Shown here: positions 44,089 to 52,551 of the stretch, piece by piece | Layout: each line of letters opens with the position of its first letter | Numbering within the stretch: position 1 is the first letter of the stretch | Assembly: GCF_036013525.1 (NCBI RefSeq) | Contig: NZ_CP107853.1 | Coordinates: 8,494,001-8,558,000, forward strand | From: Nonomuraea sp. NBC_00507 | GTDB lineage: Bacteria > Actinomycetota > Actinomycetes > Streptosporangiales > Streptosporangiaceae | Direction: 5' to 3' | Length of the DNA stretch: 64,000 nt | Program-made: the position numbers and the translations under genes | The notes under the pieces: model-generated | What the model was told of the DNA's origin: nothing | The model's input: the letters and a program-made list of their open reading frames with translations, nothing else | Database searches by the model: none

Positions 44089-44973
44089 TCAGTCGCCACC
44101 GATGGTGACGGGAGGGGTGTCAGCGGACGCGCAGGACTGTGTAAGGGCGGTGTCAGCAGTGCGTTCTCTTCTGGTTCCGCGGATCACGGTGGCCAGGTCG
44201 CGCAGGGTGGACAGGCGCAGTCCTCGGGCGCGGGCGGCGGCCAGATGCACGCGCTCGGGGTAGGAGTAGTAGCTGCCGCCGGACTGGTGGACCGCCTCCG
44301 CAAGGTGCCGGTCGAAGTCGCCGAGCACCTCGTCCAACAGGTCGACGCCGGCACGGTTGACCCAGCTGTCGTTGAAGAGAACGCTGCGACCGGGCGGCGG
44401 CGTGGTGGTGCGCTGGGCGAGGACGGGGCCCGCGTCGATTTCGCGGTTCTCGATGAGGTGGGCGGTGATGCCGAACGGCGTGCCCGGCTCGATCGCGGAG
44501 TAAAGGGTGGGGAACAGGCCGCGGCAGTGCGGTAGGTACGCCGCGTGGAGGTTGATCACGGCCCGCTTGGGGGCGGTGATGACGCCCTCGCGCAGGATCT
44601 GGTCGAACCAGTAGACGACGATGAAGTCGAGGTCGGCCTCGCGCAGAGCGGCCACGACCTCGGGGGCGTTGACGTTGCCGGTGTGGATGTGGCGGATCCC
44701 GTGACGGGCGCACAGCTCCCGGACGGGGCTCCGGTTGGGGACGAACCTGAGGATCAGCGGATACAGCAGGAACGAGTAGGTCAGATACTTCACGAAGGCC
44801 GGCCCCGAACGGCGCAGGTTGGTCCAGGTCTGCTTGGCCAGGCCACCCCGGCGGGTGGCGTGGACGTCGCTGGTGACGACGAGGGCCAGCTCGTCGTGAT
44901 GGCGCTCGACGATCTCGGTGATGGCGTCGCCGAGCTGTGCGCACTCGGTGGTGAACAGGGCGATGCGAGCCAT
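44089..44973 (-). CDS. Formyltransferase-fold enzyme (Fmt/ArnA-like)
   Basis: 294 residues of the formyltetrahydrofolate-dependent formyltransferase fold. Catalytic Asn and His are in INLHAAYLPHCRG and the Asp in EIDAGPVLAQ. It lacks the C-terminal tRNA-binding domain of methionyl-tRNA formyltransferase, so it is likely to formylate a small amine, such as an amino sugar or fatty amine. The gene begins the MMPL operon. Paired with the aminotransferase and reductase downstream it could cap a newly made amine as a formamide (inference). Confidence 0.82.
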   Translation of the reverse strand: MARIALFTTECAQLGDAITEIVERHHDELALVVTSDVHATRRGGLAKQTWTNLRRSGPAFVKYLTYSFLLYPLILRFVPNRSPVRELCARHGIRHIHTGNVNAPEVVAALREADLDFIVVYWFDQILREGVITAPKRAVINLHAAYLPHCRGLFPTLYSAIEPGTPFGITAHLIENREIDAGPVLAQRTTTPPPGRSVLFNDSWVNRAGVDLLDEVLGDFDRHLAEAVHQSGGSYYSYPERVHLAAARARGLRLSTLRDLATVIRGTRRERTADTALTQSCASADTPPVTIGGD

Positions 44974-45155
44974 GGGTCTCCTCTCTCAGCTGTGGTGCCG
45001 ACGCTAGGGAGAGCCGTGTCAGAGACCCTGCAGGCGCATGTAAGCGGGGCGTTCGACTTGTGATGCCGACGTCTTGTCGCGGGCCTGGGCTGCCGCTGTC
45101 GCACCGGTTCCTAGCGTGGGCGTGCAGGCGTTCTCCGAAAGAAGGGAGCATTCTC

Positions 45156-45320
45156 GTGATCGACACCGATGCCGTTCAGGCGGCGATCAACGCCGTCGTG
45201 ATCGTGGCCGGGGTGGCCATGGTCATCGTGGCCTGGACGCTGGCGGCCTGGCGGCACTCCACTCGTCAGGCCGAACCGGCCCCGGCGAATGAGCCCACGC
45301 GCGAACCGGTTCAGGTATGA
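45156..45320 (+). CDS. Small membrane protein
   Basis: 54 residues from GTG 45156 with GGGAG at a proper distance. One hydrophobic helix (AINAVVIVAGVAMVIVAW) is followed by a polar Pro/Glu tail. It is divergent from the formyltransferase gene and converges on the sensor kinase gene, overlapping its end by 10 bases. Unknown family. The divergent promoter region 44974-45155 serves both directions. Confidence 0.55.
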   Translation: MIDTDAVQAAINAVVIVAGVAMVIVAWTLAAWRHSTRQAEPAPANEPTREPVQV

Positions 45321-46693
45321 GATCCGTTCGGCCGCCAGGCCGGTAGGCGCACCACCACGTCCAATCCGTGCGGCACGGCATCCTCCAAGGTCGCCGTGCC
45401 GCCGATGTTCTCCAGCAGCGTCGCGACGATCGCCAAGCCCAGGCCGGAGCCCTCCCGTTCCGCCGAGGACGAGCCGCGCCAGAACCGATCCCAGGCGCGC
45501 GTCTTCTCCTCGGCCGTCATCCCCGGCCCTTCGTCGGCGACGTGCAGCAGGACGCTGTCGCCCTCTTGCGCCGTCCGCACGCGCACGGTGCTCCCCAGCG
45601 GCGCGTGGTCCACGGCATTGTCCAGCAGCACGTCCAGAACCTGGCCGAGCACGGCGACCGAGGAGGACGCCTCGACCGGCGCACCCTCGAACACCAGCGT
45701 CACACCCCGGGCGTCGGCCGCCGGATGCCAGGCCTCGATCCTGTCCTTGGCCAAGGAGGAGACGTCGACGCGCCCCAAGGGTGTCTCCCGGCCCTCGGCC
45801 TGCGCCAGCCGCAGCAGCGCGTCCAGGATGCCGCCGAAGCGCTCGGCCTCGATCGACGCCTTCCTCACCTCCTCGGAGGTCGCCGGGGCGACGACCTCTT
45901 CCAGATTCTCCAGCCGCAAGCGCAACGCGGTCAGCGGATTGCGCATCTGGTGAGACGCGTCGGCGGTGAAGCTCTGATGGGCGTGCAACAGCGCGACCAG
46001 CCGGCCGGCCATGGTGTTGAAGGCCTGTGCCAGACTCCGCAACTCCGGCGGACCCGTGTCGGCCGGCGCTCGGACCTCGTAGTTTCCGGCCGCGATCGCG
46101 CCCGCGGCGGCGTCCAGGCTCCGCACCGGCCGCATGACCCATCGTGTGAACGGAGCGGCCAGCAGGGCCGCCGCCGCCAGTCCCAGCACGAGGACGACCA
46201 CCAGGACCAGCAATGTCCGGGTGCCGGAGTCCCGCACCTCCTCGGTCGGTGAGATCATCACCACCGCCCCGACGACACCCTGCTCAGCTCTGACCGGTTC
46301 GGCGATGAACAGCGGGAGCGCGCTGACGTTGTAGGGGTAGTCGACGAAGTCCGCCCGCTCGCCGGCCAGGGCCAGCATCAGCCGCGCCCGCCAATCCGGG
46401 TCGGTGATGGCCACATCTCCCGCGGCGGACACCACGGTGCCGGACGTGTTCACCACGGCGATCCGCGAACCTGTCGAGGCGCGATAGTCGCGCATCTCCC
46501 GTTCCAACCGTCCCCACTCCCCCTCCGTCAGAGCGGGGACGGCCTGCCCAGCCAGCCGGGCGGCCTCGCGTAACCGCGTGTTGGCTAGGTGGTGGAAGTC
46601 GTTCATCACGAACGTGAAGAACAGCGGGATCTCCAGCGCCAGCAACAGCAGCGCCGTCAGCGACATGTACGTCAGCATCAACCGCCGGCGCAT
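45311..46693 (-). CDS. Two-component sensor histidine kinase
   Basis: 460 residues. Two membrane helices (LTALLLLALEIPLFFTFV and LLVLVVVLVLGLAAAALLAA) enclose an extracytoplasmic sensor of about 130 residues. A HAMP domain follows, then the phosphorylated His in FTADASHQMRNPLTALRL, and the ATPase N, G1 and G2 boxes (LLDNAVDHAP, VADEGPGM, GSGLGLAIV). ATG 46693 comes immediately after the stop of the response regulator. The signal is unknown; location suggests envelope or lipid stress. Confidence 0.93.
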   Translation of the reverse strand: MRRRLMLTYMSLTALLLLALEIPLFFTFVMNDFHHLANTRLREAARLAGQAVPALTEGEWGRLEREMRDYRASTGSRIAVVNTSGTVVSAAGDVAITDPDWRARLMLALAGERADFVDYPYNVSALPLFIAEPVRAEQGVVGAVVMISPTEEVRDSGTRTLLVLVVVLVLGLAAAALLAAPFTRWVMRPVRSLDAAAGAIAAGNYEVRAPADTGPPELRSLAQAFNTMAGRLVALLHAHQSFTADASHQMRNPLTALRLRLENLEEVVAPATSEEVRKASIEAERFGGILDALLRLAQAEGRETPLGRVDVSSLAKDRIEAWHPAADARGVTLVFEGAPVEASSSVAVLGQVLDVLLDNAVDHAPLGSTVRVRTAQEGDSVLLHVADEGPGMTAEEKTRAWDRFWRGSSSAEREGSGLGLAIVATLLENIGGTATLEDAVPHGLDVVVRLPAWRPNGSHT

Positions 46694-46695
46694 GG

Positions 46696-47367
46696 TCAGG
46701 AACCGGGTTCGACGAGCCGGAACCCGACGCCGCGCACCGTCTCTATCCACGACGGATCGCCCAGCTTGGCGCGCAGCGAGCCGACGTGGACGTCGAGGGT
46801 GCGGGTGGAGCCGAACCAGTTCTCGTCCCACACCCGATCCATGATCTCTTCACGGGTGCGTAAGGCGCCGCCGTCCTCGGCGAGGAAGGCCAGCAGGTCG
46901 AACTCCCGGCGAGTGAGCTCGAGCGCGACCCCGTCGAGCAAGGCCCTGCGCGTGCGACGGTCGACGACCAGCTTGCCGCGGTCCGCGGGCGGTTCCTCCT
47001 CGGCATCGCGCCGCTGCCGCGACGCCCGCCGGGTTACCGCCTCGATCCGGGCCAGCAGTTCGCGGAAGCCGTACGGTTTGACCACGTAATCGTCGGCGCC
47101 GCCCTGCAGCCCGATCACGCGGTCGATCTCTTCTGATCGGGCGGTCAGCACGATGATCGGCACGTCGGAGAACTCGCGTAACCTGCGGCACACCTCCAGG
47201 CCGTCCAGATCGGGCAGGCCCAGGTCCAGCAGTACCAGGTCGGCCTTCCCCGCGAGCAATGCCTCCGCGCCCGTGGTCACGTGCTCCACATCGTGCCCAT
47301 GCCGCTCCAGTCCGGCCTTCAGCGGCTCGGCCACATGCGCGTCGTCTTCCACCAGCAAGATCCGCAC
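46696..47367 (-). CDS. OmpR-family response regulator
   Basis: 223 residues. The receiver has the acidic pocket LLVEDD, phospho-acceptor Asp in LVLLDLGLPD, and Lys in VVKPYG. The winged helix ends in RTLDVHVGSLRAKLG and TVRGVGFRL. Starts at GTG 47367. It is co-transcribed with the kinase (2-base gap). A BlaI-type box (ACTAA-N5-ATAGT) is centred about 40 bases upstream, so the BlaI network may set the level of this two-component system. Confidence 0.93.
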   Translation of the reverse strand: MRILLVEDDAHVAEPLKAGLERHGHDVEHVTTGAEALLAGKADLVLLDLGLPDLDGLEVCRRLREFSDVPIIVLTARSEEIDRVIGLQGGADDYVVKPYGFRELLARIEAVTRRASRQRRDAEEEPPADRGKLVVDRRTRRALLDGVALELTRREFDLLAFLAEDGGALRTREEIMDRVWDENWFGSTRTLDVHVGSLRAKLGDPSWIETVRGVGFRLVEPGS

Positions 47368-47399
47368 CCCGGACTCACCCCCGTCGGAAGGTACGATCC

Positions 47400-47414
47400 A
47401 CTAAAGGGAATAGT
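47400..47414. promoter_or_regulatory. BlaI-type box ACTAAAGGGAATAGT
   Basis: ACTAA-N5-ATAGT, one mismatch, 33 bases upstream of the response regulator start. On the minus strand the motif overlaps the expected promoter. Confidence 0.55.
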
Positions 47415-47478
47415 AGAGCGGGTCGTGGACTTAGCCAAGGGGATTGTCCAAGCGTTCATGGATCGGTAACGACCTGTC

Positions 47479-47577
47479 CTAGTAGGGCAGTCCGCGGCCG
47501 GACGGCGTGCGGAGGTCGAGCGCGACACGGTTGTCCGTGCGCTTCGGTTTGGTGCGCTGGATCTGACGCAGACGCAT
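47479..47577 (-). CDS. Possible 32-residue basic peptide
   Basis: A short frame from ATG 47577 is preceded by GGCGGGAGAAGAC. The peptide is basic (MRLRQIQRTKPKRTDNR at the start) and ends GRGLPY. It lies between the two-component operon and the divergent membrane protein gene. It could be a leader peptide, a small regulator or chance. No family is recognised. Confidence 0.3.
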   Translation of the reverse strand: MRLRQIQRTKPKRTDNRVALDLRTPSGRGLPY

Positions 47578-47743
47578 GTCTTCTCCCGCCCTTCGGGTTT
47601 TCTCCGTGGGCCCACGCTAGAAGCGGAGATAGCAGCACTGAGCCAGAGTGGCGACAGCCGTACGTCATCCGAAGGACAACGAACCCTTCACTGGACGACG
47701 CCCACGGATTGACGTCTGGGCGCGTAAGTCGCAGTATTGCGAT

Positions 47744-49210
47744 ATGAGAGTCGCATATGGGGGACATCAACGTCGCATCCCGCTTGCTCTCTGGTCGGTC
47801 GGCCTGATCGTGGCGGCCGGGTTGGGATCACTGTTTGCGACGTACTGGGACGACGCCTGGCACACGGACATCGGGCGGGACGACGCCCTCATCCCTCCGC
47901 ATCTGGCGCTGTACGGGTCGGTCGCGGTGGCCGGGCTGGCGGTGGCCGCGTGGGGCTCGCTGGTGGTGTGGCGGTCACGTTCGCTGCTGGCCATGTTGCG
48001 GCATCCGGCGCTGCTCACCGCCGCGGCCGGCGGTCTGGTGACGCTGGGCTCGGGTGTGGCGGACGCCTTCTGGCACGAGGCGTTCGGCCGCGACGCCGTG
48101 CTGTGGAGCCCGCCGCACATGCTCGCGGTCTTCGGGACCGTGGCACTGATCGTGGGCGTGCTGGCCGGAGCCAGTCCCGGCACGCCGTCGTGGCTGCTCT
48201 CCGCAGCCGGAGGGCTGCTGCTCGGCAGCACCCTGATCGCCGTGCTGGAGTTCGAGACCGATGTCCCGCAGTTCAGCGAGACGCTCTACCTGCCCGTGTT
48301 GCTGGTCAGCGCATTGTTCGCGCTAGGTATGCTCCGCCGGCTCCTTCCCGGCCGCTTCGCCGTCACCCGGGTGGTCGGCATCTATGTGCTGGCACGCCTG
48401 ATCGTGGCCGTGGTGCTGACGGCGCTCGGCCGCACCGCCCCCGATCTCCCGCTCGCCATCGTCGGTCTCGCGCTGGCGGACCTGCCGTGGCGGCGGCCGG
48501 TCACCGCCTACGCCGCGGGCGCGGCAGGAGTATCGGCCACGACCTTGGTCTCCGGGACGATCGGCACGGCGGGGGTTCCGGTCATGAGCGTGTTGCCTAC
48601 GGCGATCCCGGTGATCGCAGTCTTTGTCGCGGCCCTGCTCGCGGACTTCCGGTTGCGTCCGATCGCCGCGCTGCTCTTCGCGGGCGGAATCGCCGCCCTG
48701 CCGATGTCGAGCCCGGACCCGGCCCTGGCGCACGACCCCGGTCAGGGCGAGCCCGTCGCGCAGGTCCTTCTGGCAGGGGCCTCTGACGGGAACGGCACCC
48801 TTACCCTGGCCGCTGAACTGCCGGTCGCGTGCTCGACCTCCGATCCCTGCCGGGTTCTGGCGCGCCGAGCAGGCGAAGTGATCAGCGGAACCCTGAGCGT
48901 GGAGGGCCGGCAGGTCACGGGAACCGTCCAGGTTCCGCCGACCAGTCTGTGGTTCGTCTACTTCGAGGCGGCCCATGCCCGCGGCCCGGTCGAGACGTGG
49001 TTGGCACTGGATGCGAGCACCGCGCAACGGATCAGCGAGCGGCGCGATCTCTACCTCCCGGCGGGCCGGGACGAGGGAGCCGCTCTGCCCGTCGCGGAGA
49101 TCGCCGCGGGCGTCGTACTCTATGGCCTCGGCCTGGCCGTGCTCGGCCTCGCCGTCCACCAAACGCGGCGGTCCCAGCAACCGGAGACCAGGATTGCGAC
49201 GTCAATGTAG
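47744..49210 (+). CDS. Polytopic membrane protein with paired W-H-x5-GRD motifs
   Basis: 488 residues from ATG 47744, with about ten membrane helices and a C-terminal extracytoplasmic beta-rich domain. Two helical units carry the same loop: DDAWHTDIGRDDALIPPHLA near residue 40 and DAFWHEAFGRDAVLWSPPHM near 115. These invariant Trp, His, Gly-Arg-Asp and Pro-Pro-His suggest an internal repeat with a metal or haem site. After the helices the sequence AHDPGQGEP starts the outer domain. I do not recognise a named family. It precedes a TetR gene by 16 bases. Confidence 0.7.
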   Translation: MRVAYGGHQRRIPLALWSVGLIVAAGLGSLFATYWDDAWHTDIGRDDALIPPHLALYGSVAVAGLAVAAWGSLVVWRSRSLLAMLRHPALLTAAAGGLVTLGSGVADAFWHEAFGRDAVLWSPPHMLAVFGTVALIVGVLAGASPGTPSWLLSAAGGLLLGSTLIAVLEFETDVPQFSETLYLPVLLVSALFALGMLRRLLPGRFAVTRVVGIYVLARLIVAVVLTALGRTAPDLPLAIVGLALADLPWRRPVTAYAAGAAGVSATTLVSGTIGTAGVPVMSVLPTAIPVIAVFVAALLADFRLRPIAALLFAGGIAALPMSSPDPALAHDPGQGEPVAQVLLAGASDGNGTLTLAAELPVACSTSDPCRVLARRAGEVISGTLSVEGRQVTGTVQVPPTSLWFVYFEAAHARGPVETWLALDASTAQRISERRDLYLPAGRDEGAALPVAEIAAGVVLYGLGLAVLGLAVHQTRRSQQPETRIATSM

Positions 49211-49226
49211 CGCTAGTGTGTCGTCC

Positions 49227-49790
49227 GTGACCGCGATCGAACCCGCCCTCGTCGACGCCACCGCCGCTGCCGTGGCCAAGTGGGGCCTGCCCCAGGCCAC
49301 GCTCGAAAGGGTGGCCGACGAGGCCGGCATCTCTCGCGCGACCTTGCACCGCCGCGGTGTCAGCCGGGAGGCGCTGGTCGCCGCACTCGCCGCCCGCGCC
49401 GCCGACGAGTTCCGCACCGCTCTGTGGCCCGCGCTCACCGGCCCGGGAAGTGCCGCCGAGCGGCTCAGGGCGATGCTGGAGGCGATGTTCCAGACCGCCG
49501 ACGGCCACCTGGAGTTGCTGGCCGGCATGTACATGGCGCACGGCGAGATGTTCCACCAGCCCGGCCCCGAGGCCCTCACGGTCGACATCTTTGCGGCTCC
49601 CTTCGAGCGGTTGCTCCGCGACGGCGTGCTCGACGGCTCGCTCCGCGAAGTTCCTCCAACCGTCACCGCCACGGTGCTGTTCAACACCGCCGGCTGGGGC
49701 TACGTACACCTACGCGCCAGCCACGAGTGGCCGCCAGAGCGCGCCAGGGACGCCGTCATCGACCTGGTCATGAACGGCCTGCTGCCCTAA
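49227..49790 (+). CDS. TetR-family regulator
   Basis: 187 residues from GTG 49227. The DNA-binding helix-turn-helix is LERVADEAGISRATLHRRGV, a short TetR type. The ligand domain starts at AAERLRAMLEAMFQ. It lies 16 bases after the membrane protein gene on the same strand, probably in its operon. A palindrome ATTGCGACGTCAAT (49193-49206) just ahead of the start is a candidate operator, inside the end of the preceding gene. Confidence 0.85.
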   Translation: MTAIEPALVDATAAAVAKWGLPQATLERVADEAGISRATLHRRGVSREALVAALAARAADEFRTALWPALTGPGSAAERLRAMLEAMFQTADGHLELLAGMYMAHGEMFHQPGPEALTVDIFAAPFERLLRDGVLDGSLREVPPTVTATVLFNTAGWGYVHLRASHEWPPERARDAVIDLVMNGLLP

Positions 49791-49835
49791 GCGTTTCTAC
49801 GACCGACCATAGGAGTCATCCCATATGCTCTGGCC

Positions 49836-50234
49836 ATGAGATCAACGGAGGTGGGACGGTCGGCGGGCATGCTGCCGCGTCTGCTGCTTCTCGTCCTCCT
49901 CATGCTGGGCGTGGCAGCGATGCACACGCTCGGCCACCTCGACGGCCACGACACGCCTCAGCCGTCGGTCACCGGCATGATCCACGCGGAGGGCGCGCAC
50001 TCTCCCGTGCCGGACTCCGGATCCGACGATGCGCCGAGCGGGGCATCCGACGCAGCGTCCGTCTGCCTGGCGATCCTGGCCGCTCTCCTCGCCCTGGCAC
50101 CGCTGGGCCTGCGCAGCGCAAGTCTGGCCGGTGCCTGGCTGCGATCACATCCCGGACGGCGCGTACCACGGCCGTTCCGAGGCCCCCCTCCTCTGTCGCT
50201 CATCCTGACGCGCACGGTCGTGCTGCGGACGTAG
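49836..50234 (+). CDS. DUF6153-like His-rich membrane protein
   Basis: 132 residues. The N-terminal helix LLLLVLLMLGVAAMHTLGHL is followed by a His-rich loop (DGHDTPQ, MIHAEGAHSP). A second helix comes after a conserved Cys (SVCLAILAALLALAPLGL). A basic tail follows. This is the clearest of the DUF6153-like proteins of the window. It lies just ahead of the multicopper oxidase gene, which supports a copper-related role for the family (inference). Confidence 0.65.
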   Translation: MRSTEVGRSAGMLPRLLLLVLLMLGVAAMHTLGHLDGHDTPQPSVTGMIHAEGAHSPVPDSGSDDAPSGASDAASVCLAILAALLALAPLGLRSASLAGAWLRSHPGRRVPRPFRGPPPLSLILTRTVVLRT

Positions 50235-50325
50235 GCGTTTCGATCCGGACCGCTGGAGCCGTCGTGCCCAGCCTCGTCCGCTCTCCGCCCGTCCGTCAGC
50301 GCAAACCATCAGCGAGGCATCAACC

Positions 50326-51858
50326 ATGCACAACATCAGTCGACGCGCCCTCCTCCGGGGCGGTATCGGTCTCCTGGGAGGGGCCGCCCTCACCGCGTGC
50401 GCCCAGAACCGCACCGCCACCTCTTCCCCCGCTTTCATCGGCCCGACGAGCGACCAGGTCCGCGCCGCCGAGCAGGCCCGCCGTGCCGGTGCCGTGCGCG
50501 ACTTCACCCTCGTGGCCGCCGAGAGCCAGGTGGACCTCGGCGGCCTGACCACACGAACCTGGGCCTACGGCGGCCGCATCCCCGGCAGCCCCATCCGCGT
50601 GAAGGCGGGCGAGGTGATCCGGGCCCGGCTGGCCAATACCCTGCCCAAAGACACCAGCATCCACTGGCACGGCCTGGCACTCCGCAACGACGCCGACGGC
50701 GTGCCCGGCGTCACACAACAGCCCGTCGAGACCGGGGCCACATACGTCTACGAGTTCACCGCTCCCGACCCGGGCACCTACTGGTTCCACCCGCACACCG
50801 GCACCCAGCTCGACCGCGGGCTCTACGCCCCGCTGATCGTGGAAGACCCGAACGAGCCGCTGACCTACGACGACGAATGGATCGTGATCCTCGACGACTG
50901 GCTGGACGGGGTCACCGGTACGCCGGACGAGGTACTCGCTGAGCTGTCCGGCGGCATGGGAGGCATGGACCACGGCGGCATGACCGGGATGACAGAGATG
51001 ACGCCCAGCCCATCGCCCGGAACGAGCAAGCACATGCTGATGGGCGCCACCAGCCTGCTCCTCGGCGGGGACGCGGGCGACGTGCGCTACCCGCACTTCC
51101 TGCTCAACGGGCGGATCGCCACCGCACCGGAGACTCTCCGCGCCAAGCCCGGCGCGCGGCTGCGAATCCGGATCATCAACGCGGGCGGCGACACCGCCTT
51201 CCGCGTGGCGCTGGCCGGACACCGGCTGACCGTCACTCACATGGATGGCTTCCCCGTACAGCCGATGGAGACCGACGCGCTGCTGATCGGCATGGGCGAG
51301 CGCTACGACGTGCTGGTCACCCTCAAGGACGGCGTCTTCCCGCTGGTCGCACTCGCGGAGGGCAAGAACGCGCTGGCCCGCGGCCTGATCAGGACTGGCC
51401 GGTCGGCCTCGGCGCCCAAGGCCGACCTGCGCCCGCGTGAACTGGAGGGCGACGTCCTCCGCTACGCCAAGCTCCGCCCGGCCGAGGCTGTACGACTCGC
51501 GCCCAAGAACCCCGACCGCACCATCAAGCTGGAGCTCACCGGAAGCATGGCGGCCTACGACTGGGGGATCAACGGCAAGAAGTACGACCCGAAGATCATC
51601 TCAGCGATTCGGCCAGGAGAACGGGTCCGCCTGTCGTTCGTCAACCGTACGACGATGTGGCACCCGATGCACCTGCACGGCCACACGTTCGCCCTGGCGG
51701 AGGGCGGCATCCGAAAGGACACCGCCATCGTCCTTCCAAACGTAAGGCTGGACGTCGACTTCGACGCCGACAACCCCGGCCTGTGGATGATCCACTGCCA
51801 CAACATCTACCACGGCGAATCCGGCATGATGACCCTGCTGGGTTACGAGACGACCTGA
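50326..51858 (+). CDS. CopA-type multicopper oxidase
   Basis: 510 residues with a Tat signal (SRRALLRGG) ending in the lipobox LTAC, so it is exported folded and possibly lipid-anchored. All four copper motifs are present: HWHG, HPHTG, HPMHLHGH and HCHNIYHGESGM, giving the T1 and T2/T3 sites. A Met-rich loop (GGMGGMDHGGMTGMTEM) near residue 210 suits Cu(I) oxidation. Its role is copper detoxification or oxidation of phenolic substrates in the envelope. It follows a His-rich membrane protein gene by 91 bases and precedes a cupredoxin gene, forming a copper group. Confidence 0.93.
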   Translation: MHNISRRALLRGGIGLLGGAALTACAQNRTATSSPAFIGPTSDQVRAAEQARRAGAVRDFTLVAAESQVDLGGLTTRTWAYGGRIPGSPIRVKAGEVIRARLANTLPKDTSIHWHGLALRNDADGVPGVTQQPVETGATYVYEFTAPDPGTYWFHPHTGTQLDRGLYAPLIVEDPNEPLTYDDEWIVILDDWLDGVTGTPDEVLAELSGGMGGMDHGGMTGMTEMTPSPSPGTSKHMLMGATSLLLGGDAGDVRYPHFLLNGRIATAPETLRAKPGARLRIRIINAGGDTAFRVALAGHRLTVTHMDGFPVQPMETDALLIGMGERYDVLVTLKDGVFPLVALAEGKNALARGLIRTGRSASAPKADLRPRELEGDVLRYAKLRPAEAVRLAPKNPDRTIKLELTGSMAAYDWGINGKKYDPKIISAIRPGERVRLSFVNRTTMWHPMHLHGHTFALAEGGIRKDTAIVLPNVRLDVDFDADNPGLWMIHCHNIYHGESGMMTLLGYETT

Positions 51859-51918
51859 CGCAACCCCACCCGCCGGGTTCAAGGAAGAGATACGACGCAG
51901 GCGCACGCCGACCAATCC

Positions 51919-51933
51919 ACTATCTCTGATAGT
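51919..51933. promoter_or_regulatory. BlaI-type box ACTATCTCTGATAGT
   Basis: Perfect half-sites with a 5-base spacer. TAGAGT (51933-51938) overlaps its right end as a -10 candidate, and an ATG follows 8 bases later at 51947. Confidence 0.75.
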
Positions 51934-51946
51934 AGAGTGGCTCGGG

Positions 51947-51991
51947 ATGACCCCCTCCCGGGACATCCGTCCCGGGAGACGGGACCCCTGA
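51947..51991 (+). promoter_or_regulatory. Leader ORF over a strong hairpin
   Basis: A 14-codon frame, MTPSRDIRPGRRDP then stop, begins at the predicted transcript start. It spans a perfect 10-bp stem (51955-51964 pairing with 51969-51978, ATCC loop) in the leader of the cupredoxin gene. A translated leader over a terminator-like hairpin looks like an attenuator. It could also be the residue of a deleted signal-peptide region. Confidence 0.4.
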
Positions 51992-52048
51992 GGCAGAGGG
52001 AGGTCCACCGCGGCCACATCGCCATCGCCATCCACCACGGAGGGCGCC

Positions 52049-52324
52049 ATGGTGAGCGTGACGATGAACGAGTTCTCCTTCGCCTTCGCCAACCAGGAAC
52101 TCCGCGCCGGAACCTACGTATTCATGCTGGACAACGCGGGCAAGGCCCCCCACGCCATGTCCATCAAGGGCCCCGGCATCGACACCGAGCAGCAGTCGGA
52201 GACCATCGACGGCGGGCAGGAGACTCAGTTCACGGTCACCCTCCAGCCTGGCACCTACGAGGTGTGGTGTCCGGTGGGCAATCACCGAGCGCAGGGCATG
52301 GAGAGCACGCTCACCGTGAAGTGA
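52049..52324 (+). CDS. Cupredoxin-like protein without export signal
   Basis: 91 residues from ATG 52049, with GGAGG five bases upstream. The copper site has its first His in KAPHAMSI and the loop YEVWCPVGNHRAQGM with Cys, His and Met, the full plastocyanin-type ligand set. In-frame codons just upstream read SPSPSTTEGAM, a typical linker between a lipoprotein signal and this domain, but a TGA at 51989 and the lack of a signal show that the export segment is gone. The product would therefore be cytoplasmic. Its paralog at 27613-28083 has the same defect and lacks the first His. Confidence 0.8.
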   Translation: MVSVTMNEFSFAFANQELRAGTYVFMLDNAGKAPHAMSIKGPGIDTEQQSETIDGGQETQFTVTLQPGTYEVWCPVGNHRAQGMESTLTVK

Positions 52325-52551
52325 CAGCGTCCCACGGTGAGGACGCCATTGGCGGCGAAGACACCAGACGCCACGGAAGCGCCTGCACCGGGCGCCAGGC
52401 CGACGACCAGAACAGGCACCTCCTCAATGCTGTTCGCGTGCACACAATGAAGCCGCAGGGCCCCGGCCTCATGAACATGTCGCGGGAGGCATACCTCTCC
52501 GCGCGAAACCACTGCACTCTCACGCAGCCTCTACTATGGTTCCTCGTAGTG

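Noticed and set aside
42839..44263. 474-residue plus-strand frame opposite the MMPL gene
   Set aside because: Gly/Gln/His-rich shadow of MMPL codons; no start signal or domain.
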